Positions 1-7,361 of a DNA stretch of 12,866 nucleotides are shown piece by piece (position 1 is the stretch's first letter; each line of letters opens with the position of its first letter). Both the position numbers and the translations under genes were made by a program. The notes under the pieces are model-generated. The model was not told where the DNA came from. It saw only the letters and a program-made list of their open reading frames with translations, and did not search any database. This DNA comes from Streptococcus pseudopneumoniae ATCC BAA-960 = CCUG 49455 (lineage in GTDB: Bacteria > Bacillota > Bacilli > Lactobacillales > Streptococcaceae): contig NZ_MWSM01000018.1 of assembly GCF_002087075.1 (NCBI RefSeq), positions 64,791-77,656 on the forward strand, given 5' to 3'.

Positions 1-53
1 ATATCTACGGTAAGGCGACGTTGACGTGGTTTGAAGAGATTTTCAAAGAGTAT
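1..53 (-). repeat. BOX element, boxA head, cut by the left window edge
   Basis: Read on the minus strand, this segment starts with ATACTC and continues into the boxA sequence of the pneumococcal BOX repeat, including the GGCGACG core region. It matches boxA of the complete BOX element at 9232-9382 and the partial one at the right edge, with a few substitutions. The boxB/boxC portion, if present, lies outside the window to the left. BOX elements are non-coding, probably trans-mobilised repeats of S. pneumoniae and close relatives. Confidence 0.85.
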
Positions 54-78
54 TAGGAGCAAATTTGGGGCAGGATAA

Positions 79-106
79 AGAAAAAAGCCCTATTAAAGGC
101 TTTTTA
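79..106 (-). terminator. Rho-independent terminator after tRNA-Arg
   Basis: On the minus strand an AAAAAGCC arm pairs with GGCTTTTT (plus positions 82-89 and 98-105) around an eight-base loop, and the 3' arm ends in a run of T. It lies about 12 bases after the tRNA 3' end, as expected for the terminator of a single-tRNA transcript. Confidence 0.8.
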
Positions 107-117
107 GGATGTTTACA

Positions 118-189
118 TCCACCCTGAGGGAATCGAACCCCCATCTCAAGAACCGGAATCTTACGTGATATCCATTACACTAAGGGTGG
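118..189 (-). tRNA. tRNA-Arg (anticodon CCG)
   Basis: The minus strand folds as a 72-nt cloverleaf. The acceptor arm is CCACCCT with AGGGTGG plus discriminator A. The D arm begins GTGT and carries the GG of the D loop. The anticodon stem TAAGA/TCTTG surrounds the loop TTCCGGT, which gives anticodon CCG (codon CGG, arginine). The T arm GGGGG/CCCTC surrounds TTCGATT. The 3' CCA is not encoded (TGT follows the discriminator), so it must be added by tRNA nucleotidyltransferase. It has its own promoter and terminator, separating it from guaC upstream. Confidence 0.95.
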
Positions 190-200
190 AAACTTGTTTT

Positions 201-229
201 ATTATAACAAAAATTTGCTCTAATAACAA
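201..229 (-). promoter_or_regulatory. Promoter of tRNA-Arg(CCG)
   Basis: On the minus strand, -35 TTGTTA (224-229) is separated by 17 bases from a perfect -10 TATAAT (201-206) with a TG extension just before it. The predicted start is near 194, only a few bases before the tRNA 5' end at 189. It lies in the gap after the guaC stop codon. Confidence 0.8.
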
Positions 230-254
230 GTTTTTTCTAGTGAGATAGGCCGTC

Positions 255-1241
255 TTAGTGGGAAGCATCCCCATTCCAGATGGAGTTTTTCACGATAACA
301 TAATCAACATGTTTAAGGTCAGCAACCTGACGTCCACCTGCATAAGAAATAGCACTTTGAAGGTCTTGTTCCATCTCAGTTAAAGTGTCTTGCAGATGAC
401 CTTTGGCAGGAAGCAAGATACGTTTGCCTTCCACATTTTTGTAAGCACCCTTTTGATATTGTGAGGCTGAACCGTAATATTCTTTGAACTGTTCACCATC
501 GACTTCAATCGTTTTCCCTGGACTTTCGATGTGTCCTGCAAAGAGGGAACCAATCATGACCATGCTGGCACCGAATCGGATAGACTTGGCAATATCACCG
601 TGAGTACGAATTCCTCCATCAGCGATAATCGGTTTACGCGCAGCCTTGGCACACCAACGGAGAGCAGCCAACTGCCAACCACCTGTACCAAAACCTGTCT
701 TGACCTTGGTTATACAAACCTTACCAGGACCAATTCCGACCTTAGTCGCATCCGCACCAGCATTTTCCAATTCACGCACAGCTTCTGGTGTTCCCACATT
801 TCCAGCAATGACAAAGGTATCTGGCAATTCTTTCTTGATGTGTTGAATCATAGAAATCACGCTATCCGCATGACCATGAGCAATATCAATAGCGATATAC
901 TCAGGAGCATCAGCCTTGAGCTGGCTAACAAAATCATACTCATAGTCCTTAACACCGACAGAGATAGAAGCAATGAGTTCTTGATCGTGCATGCGTTTAA
1001 TAAAAGGAATGCGTCCTGCCTCATCAAAACGGTGCATAATGTAGAAGTAACCACCTTTAGCCAGTTGCTCTGCTACATTTTCATCCAAAATCGTCTGCAT
1101 ATTCGCTGGCACAACAGGTAGTTTAAAGGTGTGATTTCCTAAAGTGACACTTGTATCCGCTTCTGCACGGCTTTTAATGACACATTTATTTGGAATCAAT
1201 TGAATATCTTCGTAATCAAAAATTGGAAATTCATTTAACAT
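255..1241 (-). CDS. guaC: GMP reductase
   Basis: This 328-residue protein belongs to the IMPDH/GMP reductase TIM-barrel family and lacks the inserted CBS domains of IMP dehydrogenase. GMP reductase converts GMP to IMP with NADPH and releases ammonia, recycling guanine nucleotides in the cytosol. Visible hallmarks are the N-terminal [13 protein letters not shown] segment, the flavodoxin-like GNVGTPE stretch near residue 147, the catalytic loop GPGKVCITK with Cys176, and the DGGIR phosphate-binding motif near residue 208. The ATG start matches the family N-terminus, although the ribosome binding site is poor (only a purine-rich GAAACGAGA region). A PurBox-like site, a consensus promoter and a folded leader lie upstream. 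A long opposite-strand open frame over this gene is a shadow. Confidence 0.97.
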   Translation of the reverse strand: MLNEFPIFDYEDIQLIPNKCVIKSRAEADTSVTLGNHTFKLPVVPANMQTILDENVAEQLAKGGYFYIMHRFDEAGRIPFIKRMHDQELIASISVGVKDYEYDFVSQLKADAPEYIAIDIAHGHADSVISMIQHIKKELPDTFVIAGNVGTPEAVRELENAGADATKVGIGPGKVCITKVKTGFGTGGWQLAALRWCAKAARKPIIADGGIRTHGDIAKSIRFGASMVMIGSLFAGHIESPGKTIEVDGEQFKEYYGSASQYQKGAYKNVEGKRILLPAKGHLQDTLTEMEQDLQSAISYAGGRQVADLKHVDYVIVKNSIWNGDASH

Positions 1242-1261
1242 ATCGATGTCTCGTTTCTTTT

Positions 1262-1312
1262 GTAATGACCTACCTATGCTCTCGCATCACTACGCCTTTT
1301 CCGACGTTTCCT
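1262..1312 (-). promoter_or_regulatory. Structured 5' leader of guaC
   Basis: Between the predicted transcription start (about 1312) and guaC, the minus strand can fold GTAGTGA (1287-1293) with TCATTAC (1262-1268), then TGC with GCA closed by a GAGA tetraloop (1280-1283). An eight-base bulge TAGGTAGG lies only on the 3' side. The same bases contain a possible five-codon ORF (1270-1287). I do not recognise it as a known riboswitch: the purine riboswitch core is absent and there is no terminator T tract. Its role is unknown. Confidence 0.4.
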
Positions 1313-1318
1313 TAATTT

Positions 1319-1347
1319 ATTATAAACTAAAGTACAGTTTTTGTCAA
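1319..1347 (-). promoter_or_regulatory. Promoter of guaC
   Basis: On the minus strand, a perfect -35 TTGACA (1342-1347), a 17-base spacer and a perfect -10 TATAAT (1319-1324) give a full consensus sigma-A promoter. The predicted start near 1312 leaves a leader of about 70 nt before the guaC ATG. Confidence 0.9.
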
Positions 1348-1369
1348 ATAATTTTATAAATTAAATTAT

Positions 1370-1382
1370 ATTGTTCGGGTTT
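1370..1382 (-). promoter_or_regulatory. PurBox-like operator upstream of guaC
   Basis: The minus strand reads AAACCCGAACAAT, matching 12 of 13 positions of the PurBox AWWWCCGAACWWT used by PurR of lactic acid bacteria and streptococci. It is centred about 64 bases before the predicted start and 22 bases upstream of the -35. That is an activator-like position, as for PurR in Lactococcus. Only one box is seen, and binding is inferred. Confidence 0.6.
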
Positions 1383-1403
1383 TACTTGTGTTATAAAACA
1401 AAT

Positions 1404-1429
1404 GAAAGAGGAGAGATTATTTTCTCCCC
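1404..1429 (-). terminator. Probable terminator of the leu operon
   Basis: On the minus strand GGGGAGA (1423-1429) pairs with TCTCTCC (1410-1416), seven pairs including one G-T wobble, around a six-base loop, followed by TCTTTCATTTG. The T tract is short and broken, so termination may be leaky. It begins 15 bases after the stop codon of the last operon gene and lies just before the guaC PurBox. Confidence 0.5.
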
Positions 1430-1443
1430 ACTTCTTCTCTATC

Positions 1444-2223
1444 CTAATAATACTCACCCTGGCGGTAGTCCCATGAGTTAAAGGTGTCTGACAGGTGCAT
1501 CATAATCTTATCAATGTCAAGCCCTTTGCGGATTACAACTGGAGCTGGTGAAGTTGAGCGTGCTCCTCCTTGTTCTGGGATGAGTTTGCCGTCTTTATCG
1601 ACCATAGAGACCATCACACCTTGCTCGTAGCGCGTTTCAATCGTTTTGTCAGGTTGGATGGATGCCACATAGTCGTCTGCTTCGATGACAAGGTCTACAG
1701 CTCCTTCGATACGTTCTCCGATACCTTCTACCTTACCACGGTTTCCTTTTCCAGATGGGTTTGCAGATGAAGCGTAAACCATTTTGCCTTCTTCCCAAAG
1801 TTTGGCAGCCAATTGTTCACCAGCTTTCCCAAATTTGATAACAAAACAGCTAGTGCCACGCACATCAGTCATCAGTTCTTCACGGCCATCACCGTATGCT
1901 TTCAGTTTTTCAAAGGCTTCTGGTTTCCAAGGTAGGATACAACCAAGAAGAATATCTTCATCCCAATGTTTTTGGTAGAAGGCTTCAATTTCTGGGTTGA
2001 GTTGTGCTAAGGCGCGAAGCTCATCCATGCTACCACAGAGAACAACACCTGGTTTGTTACGGTTACGTTCTTTGGCTTCAAACTTACGTTCAAGACCAGC
2101 CTTATCGCTAGTCATGATGATGTAACCAACTTTAGTAGGGCAAACAATACAACCGCCCTCACCTTTTAAAATATCATAGCCTTCTTGTGAAAGTGTTCCC
2201 TTCCATTGAATGTGTTTTGTCAT
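1444..2223 (-). CDS. YrdC/Sua5-family protein (TsaC-like)
   Basis: This 259-residue protein has the YrdC fold of L-threonylcarbamoyladenylate synthases, which make the precursor of the t6A37 modification of tRNAs reading ANN codons. Visible features are the basic KERNRNKPG segment (51-59) corresponding to the family KxR...KP motif, SSANPSG (152-158), and a C-terminal ARSTSPAPVVIRKG (221-234) equivalent to the STVV...R.G region. The early PTDTVYGL motif is replaced by PTKVGYII (29-36). There is no extra Sua5 C-terminal domain. Because this copy is divergent and sits last in the leucine operon, it may be a paralogue rather than the housekeeping t6A enzyme. A second copy elsewhere is likely but cannot be seen here. 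The ATG follows AAAGGAAA, and the gene starts 27 bases after the leuD stop, so it is probably cotranscribed. Confidence 0.8.
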   Translation of the reverse strand: MTKHIQWKGTLSQEGYDILKGEGGCIVCPTKVGYIIMTSDKAGLERKFEAKERNRNKPGVVLCGSMDELRALAQLNPEIEAFYQKHWDEDILLGCILPWKPEAFEKLKAYGDGREELMTDVRGTSCFVIKFGKAGEQLAAKLWEEGKMVYASSANPSGKGNRGKVEGIGERIEGAVDLVIEADDYVASIQPDKTIETRYEQGVMVSMVDKDGKLIPEQGGARSTSPAPVVIRKGLDIDKIMMHLSDTFNSWDYRQGEYY

Positions 2224-2250
2224 AGTTCTATTTCCTTTTCTATTTTTCTT

Positions 2251-2844
2251 CTAATCCTGCCAGTAGGCTGGTCGTTGTTTTTCATAAGCAGCAATCAAAT
2301 CTTCATACTGCAAGGTAATACCGATATCATCCAAACCATTTAAGAGCTTGTGTTTCCACTCGCTATCGATTTCAAAAGTGAATTCTCCAATTGGTGAGAT
2401 GATTTTTTGTTGTTCCAAGTCCACAGTTACCTGGTCACTTGGTTTTAGCTGGGCTAGTTTCTCTCTAACCTCTCTGGGCTGAACAATAGGTAACATGCCA
2501 TTATTGAGTTCATTATTGTAATGAATGTCACCAAAAGATCCTGCAATCACGACCTTAAAACCATAGTCTGCTAAGGCCCAAGCTGCGTGTTCCCTAGAAG
2601 ACCCTGCCCCAAAGTTATCCCCTGAAATGAGAATACTAGCTTTCCGATATTCAGGTCGGTTAAAAACAAAGTCTGGATCCTCAGTATAGAGATCATCCAG
2701 ATAACGCCAAGCATACATGAGGTACTTACCAAAGCCTTTTTTATCAATTAACTTGAGAAACTGCTTGGGTAGGATTTGGTCGGTGTCGATGTTATCATTC
2801 ATGAGAGGAACGGTCGTTCCCGTATAAACTGTAAATTTCTCCAT
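2251..2844 (-). CDS. leuD: 3-isopropylmalate dehydratase, small subunit
   Basis: LeuD (197 aa, normal family length) is the swivelling small subunit of isopropylmalate isomerase. With LeuC it interconverts 2- and 3-isopropylmalate in leucine synthesis. The sequence shows the substrate-loop region [14 protein letters not shown] (16-29) and the conserved [18 protein letters not shown] stretch (74-91). A strong AAGGAGAGG ribosome binding site spans the nine-base gap after leuC, consistent with balanced expression of the two subunits from one mRNA. No frameshift or truncation is seen. Confidence 0.97.
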   Translation of the reverse strand: MEKFTVYTGTTVPLMNDNIDTDQILPKQFLKLIDKKGFGKYLMYAWRYLDDLYTEDPDFVFNRPEYRKASILISGDNFGAGSSREHAAWALADYGFKVVIAGSFGDIHYNNELNNGMLPIVQPREVREKLAQLKPSDQVTVDLEQQKIISPIGEFTFEIDSEWKHKLLNGLDDIGITLQYEDLIAAYEKQRPAYWQD

Positions 2845-2853
2845 ATCCTCTCC

Positions 2854-4236
2854 TTACTGGGCTTCTGGCATTTTCCGAACATCTACAAAGCGCCCTGCAA
2901 TAGCTGCTGCTGCTGCCATGGCTGGACTGCAGAGGTGGGTCTTAGCACCAAAGCCTTGTCTGTCTTCAAAGTTGCGGTTGCTTGTTGAGGCACAGTGAAC
3001 ACCATCAGGTACCTTATCAGGATTCATCCCTAGGCACATGGAGCAACCCGGGTCTCTCCACTCAAAGCCAGCGTCTAGGAAAACCTTGTCCAAGCCCAAC
3101 TTCTCAGCAGCTCGTTTGACAGGACGAGAGCCTGGAACTACGATAGCCGTTAAGTTAGGAGCTATTTTCTTCCCTTTGACAAATCGAGCAGCCAGCTGCA
3201 AATCACTGAGTCGAGCATTAGTACAAGAACCGATAAAGATATAACCTAGTTCAATATCCGCTGGCTTTTGACCAGGCTCCAAATCCATATAATTGTAGGC
3301 TCGTTCATCATTCATATCTTTGATTTCTGGGAAACTACTGTCAAAGTCAACACCCATAGCAGGGTTGGTTCCCCAGGTCACCATAGGAGCCAAGTCTGAA
3401 ACATCCATCTGGATAACCTTATCATAAACAGCATCATCATCACTGACAATTGTTTTCCAATCCGCCACAGCCTCTTCAAAGTCCTCTGGAACACATTCTC
3501 GTCCCTTGAGATAATCATAGGTGGTTTGGTCCGGATTCATGATTCCCATCTTAGATCCAAACTCGATGGACATATTGCAGATGGTCATTCGCTCTTCCAT
3601 GCTCAGTGCATCAATCGCTTGTCCACGATATTCCACCACGTAGCCAACGCCGCAAGCAACGCCGTACTTGGCAATCAAGGCTAAAATGTAATCCTTGGAA
3701 TAAACTCCCTTTTGAGGAACACCTGTAAATTCCACCAGCATTTTCTTGGGTTTGACCTGCCAGAGTGTCTGTGTCGCAAAGACATGTTCGACCTCACTGG
3801 TCCCAATTCCAAAGGCGATTGCTCCGAAAGCTCCGTGAGTTGCTGTGTGGCTATCTCCGCAAACGATGAATTTCCCTGGTTGGGTTCGTCCTGTCTCTGG
3901 ACCAACCATATGAACGATCCCCTGTTTTTCAGAACCGTGGGCCGCATGTTCAATCCCAAACTCCTCAACATTTTCAGCAAGTTTATCAATTTGCGCCTTG
4001 GAAATAACATCTCGAATATCGTAGATATTGACTGTCGGAACATTGTGATCAAAGGTTCCAAATGTCAAGTCTGGTCGTCTCAATCTACGACCTGCGTCTC
4101 GTAGTCCTTGAAAGGCCTGAGGACTGGTCACTTCGTGGATATAGTGCTGGTCCACATACATGAGTTGGGGCTGCCCCTCTTCTCCTGTGATAACATGACG
4201 ATCCCATAATTTATCAAAAATCGATTTTCCTGTCAT
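2854..4236 (-). CDS. leuC: 3-isopropylmalate dehydratase, large subunit
   Basis: LeuC (460 aa) is the aconitase-family catalytic subunit that forms isopropylmalate isomerase with LeuD. The three [4Fe-4S] ligands are visible as Cys338 (GSCTNAR) and Cys398/Cys401 ([11 protein letters not shown]). The family motifs DHNVPT (63-68), [14 protein letters not shown] (126-139) and the C-terminal [12 protein letters not shown] (418-429) are present. The ATG lies two bases past the stop of the DUF1294 gene, and its GGAGG ribosome binding site is made of the last codons of that gene, so translation of the two is probably linked. The reading frame is intact throughout. Confidence 0.97.
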   Translation of the reverse strand: MTGKSIFDKLWDRHVITGEEGQPQLMYVDQHYIHEVTSPQAFQGLRDAGRRLRRPDLTFGTFDHNVPTVNIYDIRDVISKAQIDKLAENVEEFGIEHAAHGSEKQGIVHMVGPETGRTQPGKFIVCGDSHTATHGAFGAIAFGIGTSEVEHVFATQTLWQVKPKKMLVEFTGVPQKGVYSKDYILALIAKYGVACGVGYVVEYRGQAIDALSMEERMTICNMSIEFGSKMGIMNPDQTTYDYLKGRECVPEDFEEAVADWKTIVSDDDAVYDKVIQMDVSDLAPMVTWGTNPAMGVDFDSSFPEIKDMNDERAYNYMDLEPGQKPADIELGYIFIGSCTNARLSDLQLAARFVKGKKIAPNLTAIVVPGSRPVKRAAEKLGLDKVFLDAGFEWRDPGCSMCLGMNPDKVPDGVHCASTSNRNFEDRQGFGAKTHLCSPAMAAAAAIAGRFVDVRKMPEAQ

Positions 4237-4239
4237 CCA

Positions 4240-4509
4240 TTACCTCCAAATAAAATATAAGGCTACTAGTGTGGTCACCATCCCAAGAAACCAAACTATT
4301 TTAAAGTACCATTTTCGAGTCTTGTGGTGAAAGATGATTCCTGCTAGCCAGGCACCAAAACCACCACAAGTAAAGGCCAAAATAAGTAAGATTTTCTCAG
4401 GGATGCGCCAAGCTCTTCTCCTTGCCTTGGATTTGTCAATGCCATAAATCAAGAAAACCATGACATTCCAAATCAAAAGGACTAGAGTAATTTTTTCGTC
4501 TAACTTCAT
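4240..4509 (-). CDS. DUF1294 family small membrane protein
   Basis: This 89-residue protein matches the DUF1294 pattern: an N-terminal membrane helix (about 7-24), the conserved YGIDKSKARRRAWRIPEK segment (22-39), a second hydrophobic stretch containing LAFTCGGFGAWLAG (44-57), HHKTRKWYF (61-69), and a last helix (about 70-87). The molecular function of the family is unknown. The start codon overlaps the leuB stop codon as ATGA, and the gene ends three bases before leuC, so it is translationally embedded between two leucine enzymes. That placement suggests coexpression but does not prove a role in leucine synthesis. No signal peptide cleavage site is obvious. Confidence 0.85.
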   Translation of the reverse strand: MKLDEKITLVLLIWNVMVFLIYGIDKSKARRRAWRIPEKILLILAFTCGGFGAWLAGIIFHHKTRKWYFKIVWFLGMVTTLVALYFIWR

Positions 4510-5543
4510 AACCTTGCAATAATAGCTTCCGTCATTTCCTTGGTCGAAGCCTGTCCACCTATATCTCTTGTTAAAACACCAGCTGCCAAACTTGCCTCAA
4601 CAGCACGCTCGATACGCTCTGCATCCTCATAACGTCCAAAGCTATCTCTCAACATCATGGCCACTGATAAAATCATGGAAATAGGATTTGCAATTCCTTG
4701 ACCTGCAATATCAGGAGCTGAACCGTGAATGGGCTCATAAAGACTTGGTCCATTTTCAGAATGACTGGCTGATGGCATAACCCCAAGTGTGCCAGATAGA
4801 ACGCTTGATTCATCAGATAGAATATCTCCGAAAAGATTCTCCGTCACGATGACATCAAACTTGGCAGGATTAGTAATCATAAGCATGGCAGCTGAGTCGA
4901 CTAACTGGTGTTCCAAGGTCACATCTGGGAAATCCTGCGCGACTTCCTCAGCTACTTTCCGCCAGAGTTTTGAGGTCGCTAGAACATTTTGCTTATCGAT
5001 ACTAGTAACGATTTTTCTGCGATTTCTTGCGATTTCAAAGGCTTTGCGAATAATTCGCTCTACTTCCTCATAGCTATAGTCGTTAATATCACGCGCTTTA
5101 CGCTCTTCAAGGATATGATCTCCAAAGTAAATCCCGCCTGTCAACTCACGCACCACGACAAAGTCTACACCAGCAATTAGTTCCGGTTTGAGAGGGGACA
5201 AATGCTTGAGACTGTCAAAGATTTTTACAGGGCGAATATTAGCGTAAAGATTGAGTTCCTTACGGAGAGTTAGCAAGCCTTGTTCAGGCCGAACCACTGC
5301 TCCATCATACTGAGGACTACCGATAGCCGCTAGGAGAATGGCATCTGCTTCACGACATACATTGAGGGTTTCATCAGGTAAAGGATGCCCTGCAGCATCA
5401 ATACCTGCACCTCCAAAAGGTCGTTTGTCTATTTCATAGTCAAAGCCTGTTTTTTCAGCTAGAGCTTCCAGAACCTCTAAACCAGCCTCCATGATTTCTG
5501 GGCCGATTCCATCCCCTGCTAAAGCTACTATTTTCTTTGTCAT
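4506..5543 (-). CDS. leuB: 3-isopropylmalate dehydrogenase
   Basis: LeuB (345 aa) oxidises and decarboxylates 3-isopropylmalate with NAD+ to 2-ketoisocaproate, the last pathway-specific step before transamination to leucine. The protein shows GDGIGPEI (10-17), substrate arginines in the LRKEL and NIRP segments (Arg94, Arg104) plus Arg133, catalytic Tyr139 and Lys184, metal-binding Asp216, Asp240 and Asp244, and the NAD-binding GSAPDIAGQGIANP (274-287). These correspond one-to-one with residues of well-studied LeuB enzymes. The start follows AAGGAG and lies 11 bases after the leuA stop. The 3' end overlaps the DUF1294 start by four bases. Confidence 0.97.
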   Translation of the reverse strand: MTKKIVALAGDGIGPEIMEAGLEVLEALAEKTGFDYEIDKRPFGGAGIDAAGHPLPDETLNVCREADAILLAAIGSPQYDGAVVRPEQGLLTLRKELNLYANIRPVKIFDSLKHLSPLKPELIAGVDFVVVRELTGGIYFGDHILEERKARDINDYSYEEVERIIRKAFEIARNRRKIVTSIDKQNVLATSKLWRKVAEEVAQDFPDVTLEHQLVDSAAMLMITNPAKFDVIVTENLFGDILSDESSVLSGTLGVMPSASHSENGPSLYEPIHGSAPDIAGQGIANPISMILSVAMMLRDSFGRYEDAERIERAVEASLAAGVLTRDIGGQASTKEMTEAIIARL

Positions 5544-5554
5544 AGCATTCTCCT

Positions 5555-7117
5555 TTACACACTAGGCATATCGCGATAGGAAACGCTACGTCCCATCTCA
5601 CCAGCATTCTCTTTTTGAACAAAGGTATTAGCGTTTATATAGGCAATAGCCGAAGCCTTCAACACATCGAAATCAAGACCTGCTGCGTTAAATATGGTCT
5701 CTGTATCTCTGTTTTCAACAGTGACCAAAACCCGAGCTTGGGCATCGATTCCATCCGTTACCGCATCAATGGTATAGGACACCAAGCGAACGGATTGGTT
5801 AAAGAACTTGTCGATAGCGTTAAAGATCGCTTCAACGGAACCTTGACCTGTCGCATTAAATTCGACCTTCTCACCATCCATATTGGCTAGGCTAACGAGC
5901 GCTTCAATGTCATTATCTGCATGGGTTTGAAGTTGTAAATCATCAAAATGGAAGCCTTCTGGATTTTCAACCATGGTTCCAGCTACCAGCGCACGAATAT
6001 CTGCATCTGTGATTTCTTGTTTCTTGTCGGCCAGTGCCTTGAACTTAGCAAAGAGTGGTTTGATATCCTCTTCTGTAAAATCTAGGGCTAGTTCTCTCAG
6101 CTTCTCAACGAAGGCATGGCGACCAGACAATTTTCCAAGCGGAAGACTATTACTCTTAACACCAACCAATTCAGGGGTGATAATCTCATAAGTGAGAGGA
6201 TTTTTAAGAACTCCATCTTGGTGAATACCAGATTCATGAGAAAAAGCATTACCACCAACCACAGCCTTGTTTTTAGGAACTGGAATTCCTGAGAAGCGAG
6301 AAACCATTTCTGACGTATTGATGGTCTCATTTAGGACAATACTGGTTTCTGCTTGGTAGTAATCTTGGCGAATATTGAGAGTAACTGCTATTTCTTCCAA
6401 AGAAGCATTTCCAGCTCTCTCACCAATACCATTGATGGTTCCTTCAACACGTTCTGCCCCATTATTGACGGCAGCAAGGCTATTTGCCACTGCCATTCCA
6501 AGGTCATCGTGGCAGTGAGGCGAATAGATAATCTGACGATCCGTCTTGACATTCTCAATCAAGTATTTGAAGATAGCACCGTACTCCTCTGGCGTGGTAA
6601 ATCCAACCGTATCAGGGATATTGATATAAGACGCCCCTGCATCAACCGCTGTTTGAACAACTTGTAAGAGGAAATCCAACTCTGTTCTAGTCGCATCCTC
6701 AGGAGAGAATTCGACCACTTCAAACTTAGAACGGGCATAAGAAACATGCTCCTTAATAGCTTCCAAAATCTCTTCCTTGCTCTTATTGAGCTTATACTTA
6801 CGATGAATGGGACTGGTAGCGATAAAGACGTGAACTTGTGGATACTTGGCGTCCTTTAGGGCCTCGTAACAAGCATCAATATCAGACTTGACAGAGCGGG
6901 CCAGACCAGTTACCGCCGTTTTCTTCAAGGCCTTAGCAATCTCCTGCACTGCTGTGAATGAATCAGGACTCGCCGCCGGAAAACCAGCTTCAATGGCTGA
7001 AATACCCCATTTCTCAAGCTGCCTTGCTATGGCAATTTTTTCTTTGATTGAAAAGTTAACACCGGGTGTCTGCTCTCCATCCCGAAGGCTGGTATCTAGA
7101 AATTCAACTGTTCGCAT
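5555..7117 (-). CDS. leuA: 2-isopropylmalate synthase
   Basis: LeuA (520 aa, bacterial short form) condenses acetyl-CoA with 2-ketoisovalerate, the committed step of leucine synthesis. The catalytic barrel carries SLRDGEQTPG (10-19) with Arg12 and Asp13, the metal-binding HCHDDLGMA (201-209) with His201 and His203, and NGIGERAGNASLEE (229-242) with Asn237. The linker region has SGIHQDG and KLSGRHAF. From about residue 385 onward the sequence forms the LeuA dimerisation/regulatory domain, where leucine feedback normally acts. Translation starts at ATG after AAAGGGGAAA. It is the first enzyme gene of the operon, 29 bases after the attenuator T tract, so its expression depends on readthrough. 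Confidence 0.98.
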   Translation of the reverse strand: MRTVEFLDTSLRDGEQTPGVNFSIKEKIAIARQLEKWGISAIEAGFPAASPDSFTAVQEIAKALKKTAVTGLARSVKSDIDACYEALKDAKYPQVHVFIATSPIHRKYKLNKSKEEILEAIKEHVSYARSKFEVVEFSPEDATRTELDFLLQVVQTAVDAGASYINIPDTVGFTTPEEYGAIFKYLIENVKTDRQIIYSPHCHDDLGMAVANSLAAVNNGAERVEGTINGIGERAGNASLEEIAVTLNIRQDYYQAETSIVLNETINTSEMVSRFSGIPVPKNKAVVGGNAFSHESGIHQDGVLKNPLTYEIITPELVGVKSNSLPLGKLSGRHAFVEKLRELALDFTEEDIKPLFAKFKALADKKQEITDADIRALVAGTMVENPEGFHFDDLQLQTHADNDIEALVSLANMDGEKVEFNATGQGSVEAIFNAIDKFFNQSVRLVSYTIDAVTDGIDAQARVLVTVENRDTETIFNAAGLDFDVLKASAIAYINANTFVQKENAGEMGRSVSYRDMPSV

Positions 7118-7146
7118 AAGATTTCCCCTTTTCCAAATGTGATTTT

Positions 7147-7184
7147 AAAAAAAACATCTCGCTCAGAAACCCAAGCGAGATGTT
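7147..7184 (-). terminator. Attenuator terminator of the leu leader
   Basis: On the minus strand AACATCTCGCT (7174-7184) pairs perfectly with AGCGAGATGTT (7153-7163), 11 base pairs around a ten-base loop, followed by eight T residues (7147-7154). It is a textbook intrinsic terminator placed between the leader peptide and leuA. Its 5' arm overlaps an alternative pairing partner at 7195-7201. Confidence 0.95.
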
Positions 7185-7237
7185 GATTTACTCCCGCTTG
7201 GTAAGCCAAACAGGACTAATGCTTTTTGCACTAGCCC
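7171..7237 (-). promoter_or_regulatory. Leucine attenuator: competing leader hairpins
   Basis: Three mutually exclusive minus-strand pairings precede or overlap the terminator. Hairpin 1 pairs GGGCTAGTGC (7228-7237) with GCATTAGTCC (7213-7222), ten pairs, and its 5' arm contains the leader-peptide stop codon. Hairpin 2 pairs CCTGTTTGG (7206-7214) with CCAAGCGGG (7193-7201), nine pairs with three G-T, around CTTA. The antiterminator pairs CCAAGCG (7195-7201) with CGCTTGG (7171-7177), which overlaps the terminator 5' arm. Inference: a ribosome stalled at the Leu codons lets hairpin 1 form, frees the antiterminator and permits readthrough. A ribosome reaching the stop codon melts hairpin 1, favours hairpin 2, and allows termination. 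Confidence 0.8.
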
Positions 7238-7284
7238 GAGTACCTCAACAACAAAGCGAATTGATTAAACTTAGCTGTTTTCAT
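7231..7284 (-). CDS. Leucine operon leader peptide
   Basis: This 17-residue ORF reads MKTAKFNQFALLLRYSG and stops at TAG. It contains three consecutive TTG leucine codons at positions 11-13 and starts seven bases after a strong AAGGAG ribosome binding site. It lies about 30 nt into the predicted leu transcript. Its stop codon falls within the 5' arm of the first leader hairpin, and an intrinsic terminator follows before leuA. This arrangement is that of ribosome-mediated transcription attenuation, where leucine shortage stalls translation at the Leu run. The peptide itself probably has no function beyond being translated. Confidence 0.9.
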   Translation of the reverse strand: MKTAKFNQFALLLRYSG

Positions 7285-7320
7285 GTTTGACTTTCTCCTT
7301 CGTTTGATATCTTGTTAAGT

Positions 7321-7349
7321 ATTTTAGCATAGGCAAAAGCACTTGTCAA
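7321..7349 (-). promoter_or_regulatory. Promoter of the leu operon
   Basis: On the minus strand, -35 TTGACA (7344-7349) and -10 TAAAAT (7321-7326) are separated by 17 bases, with a TGC extension directly before the -10. The predicted start is near 7314, giving a leader of about 170 nt up to the attenuator T tract. Confidence 0.9.
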
Positions 7350-7361
7350 GAAAAAATCAAA

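Noticed and set aside
531..1121. A 196-codon open frame on the plus strand
   Set aside because: It lies wholly antisense to guaC, has no ribosome binding site or recognisable domain, and its length follows from the codon pattern of guaC.
1242..1443. Purine riboswitch upstream of guaC
   Set aside because: The conserved three-way junction core and paired loops are absent, and there is no terminator or anti-SD switch that I can see.
7118..7314. T-box riboswitch in the leu leader
   Set aside because: No T-box core sequence or specifier-loop stem is present, whereas a translatable Leu-rich peptide and classic attenuator arms are.
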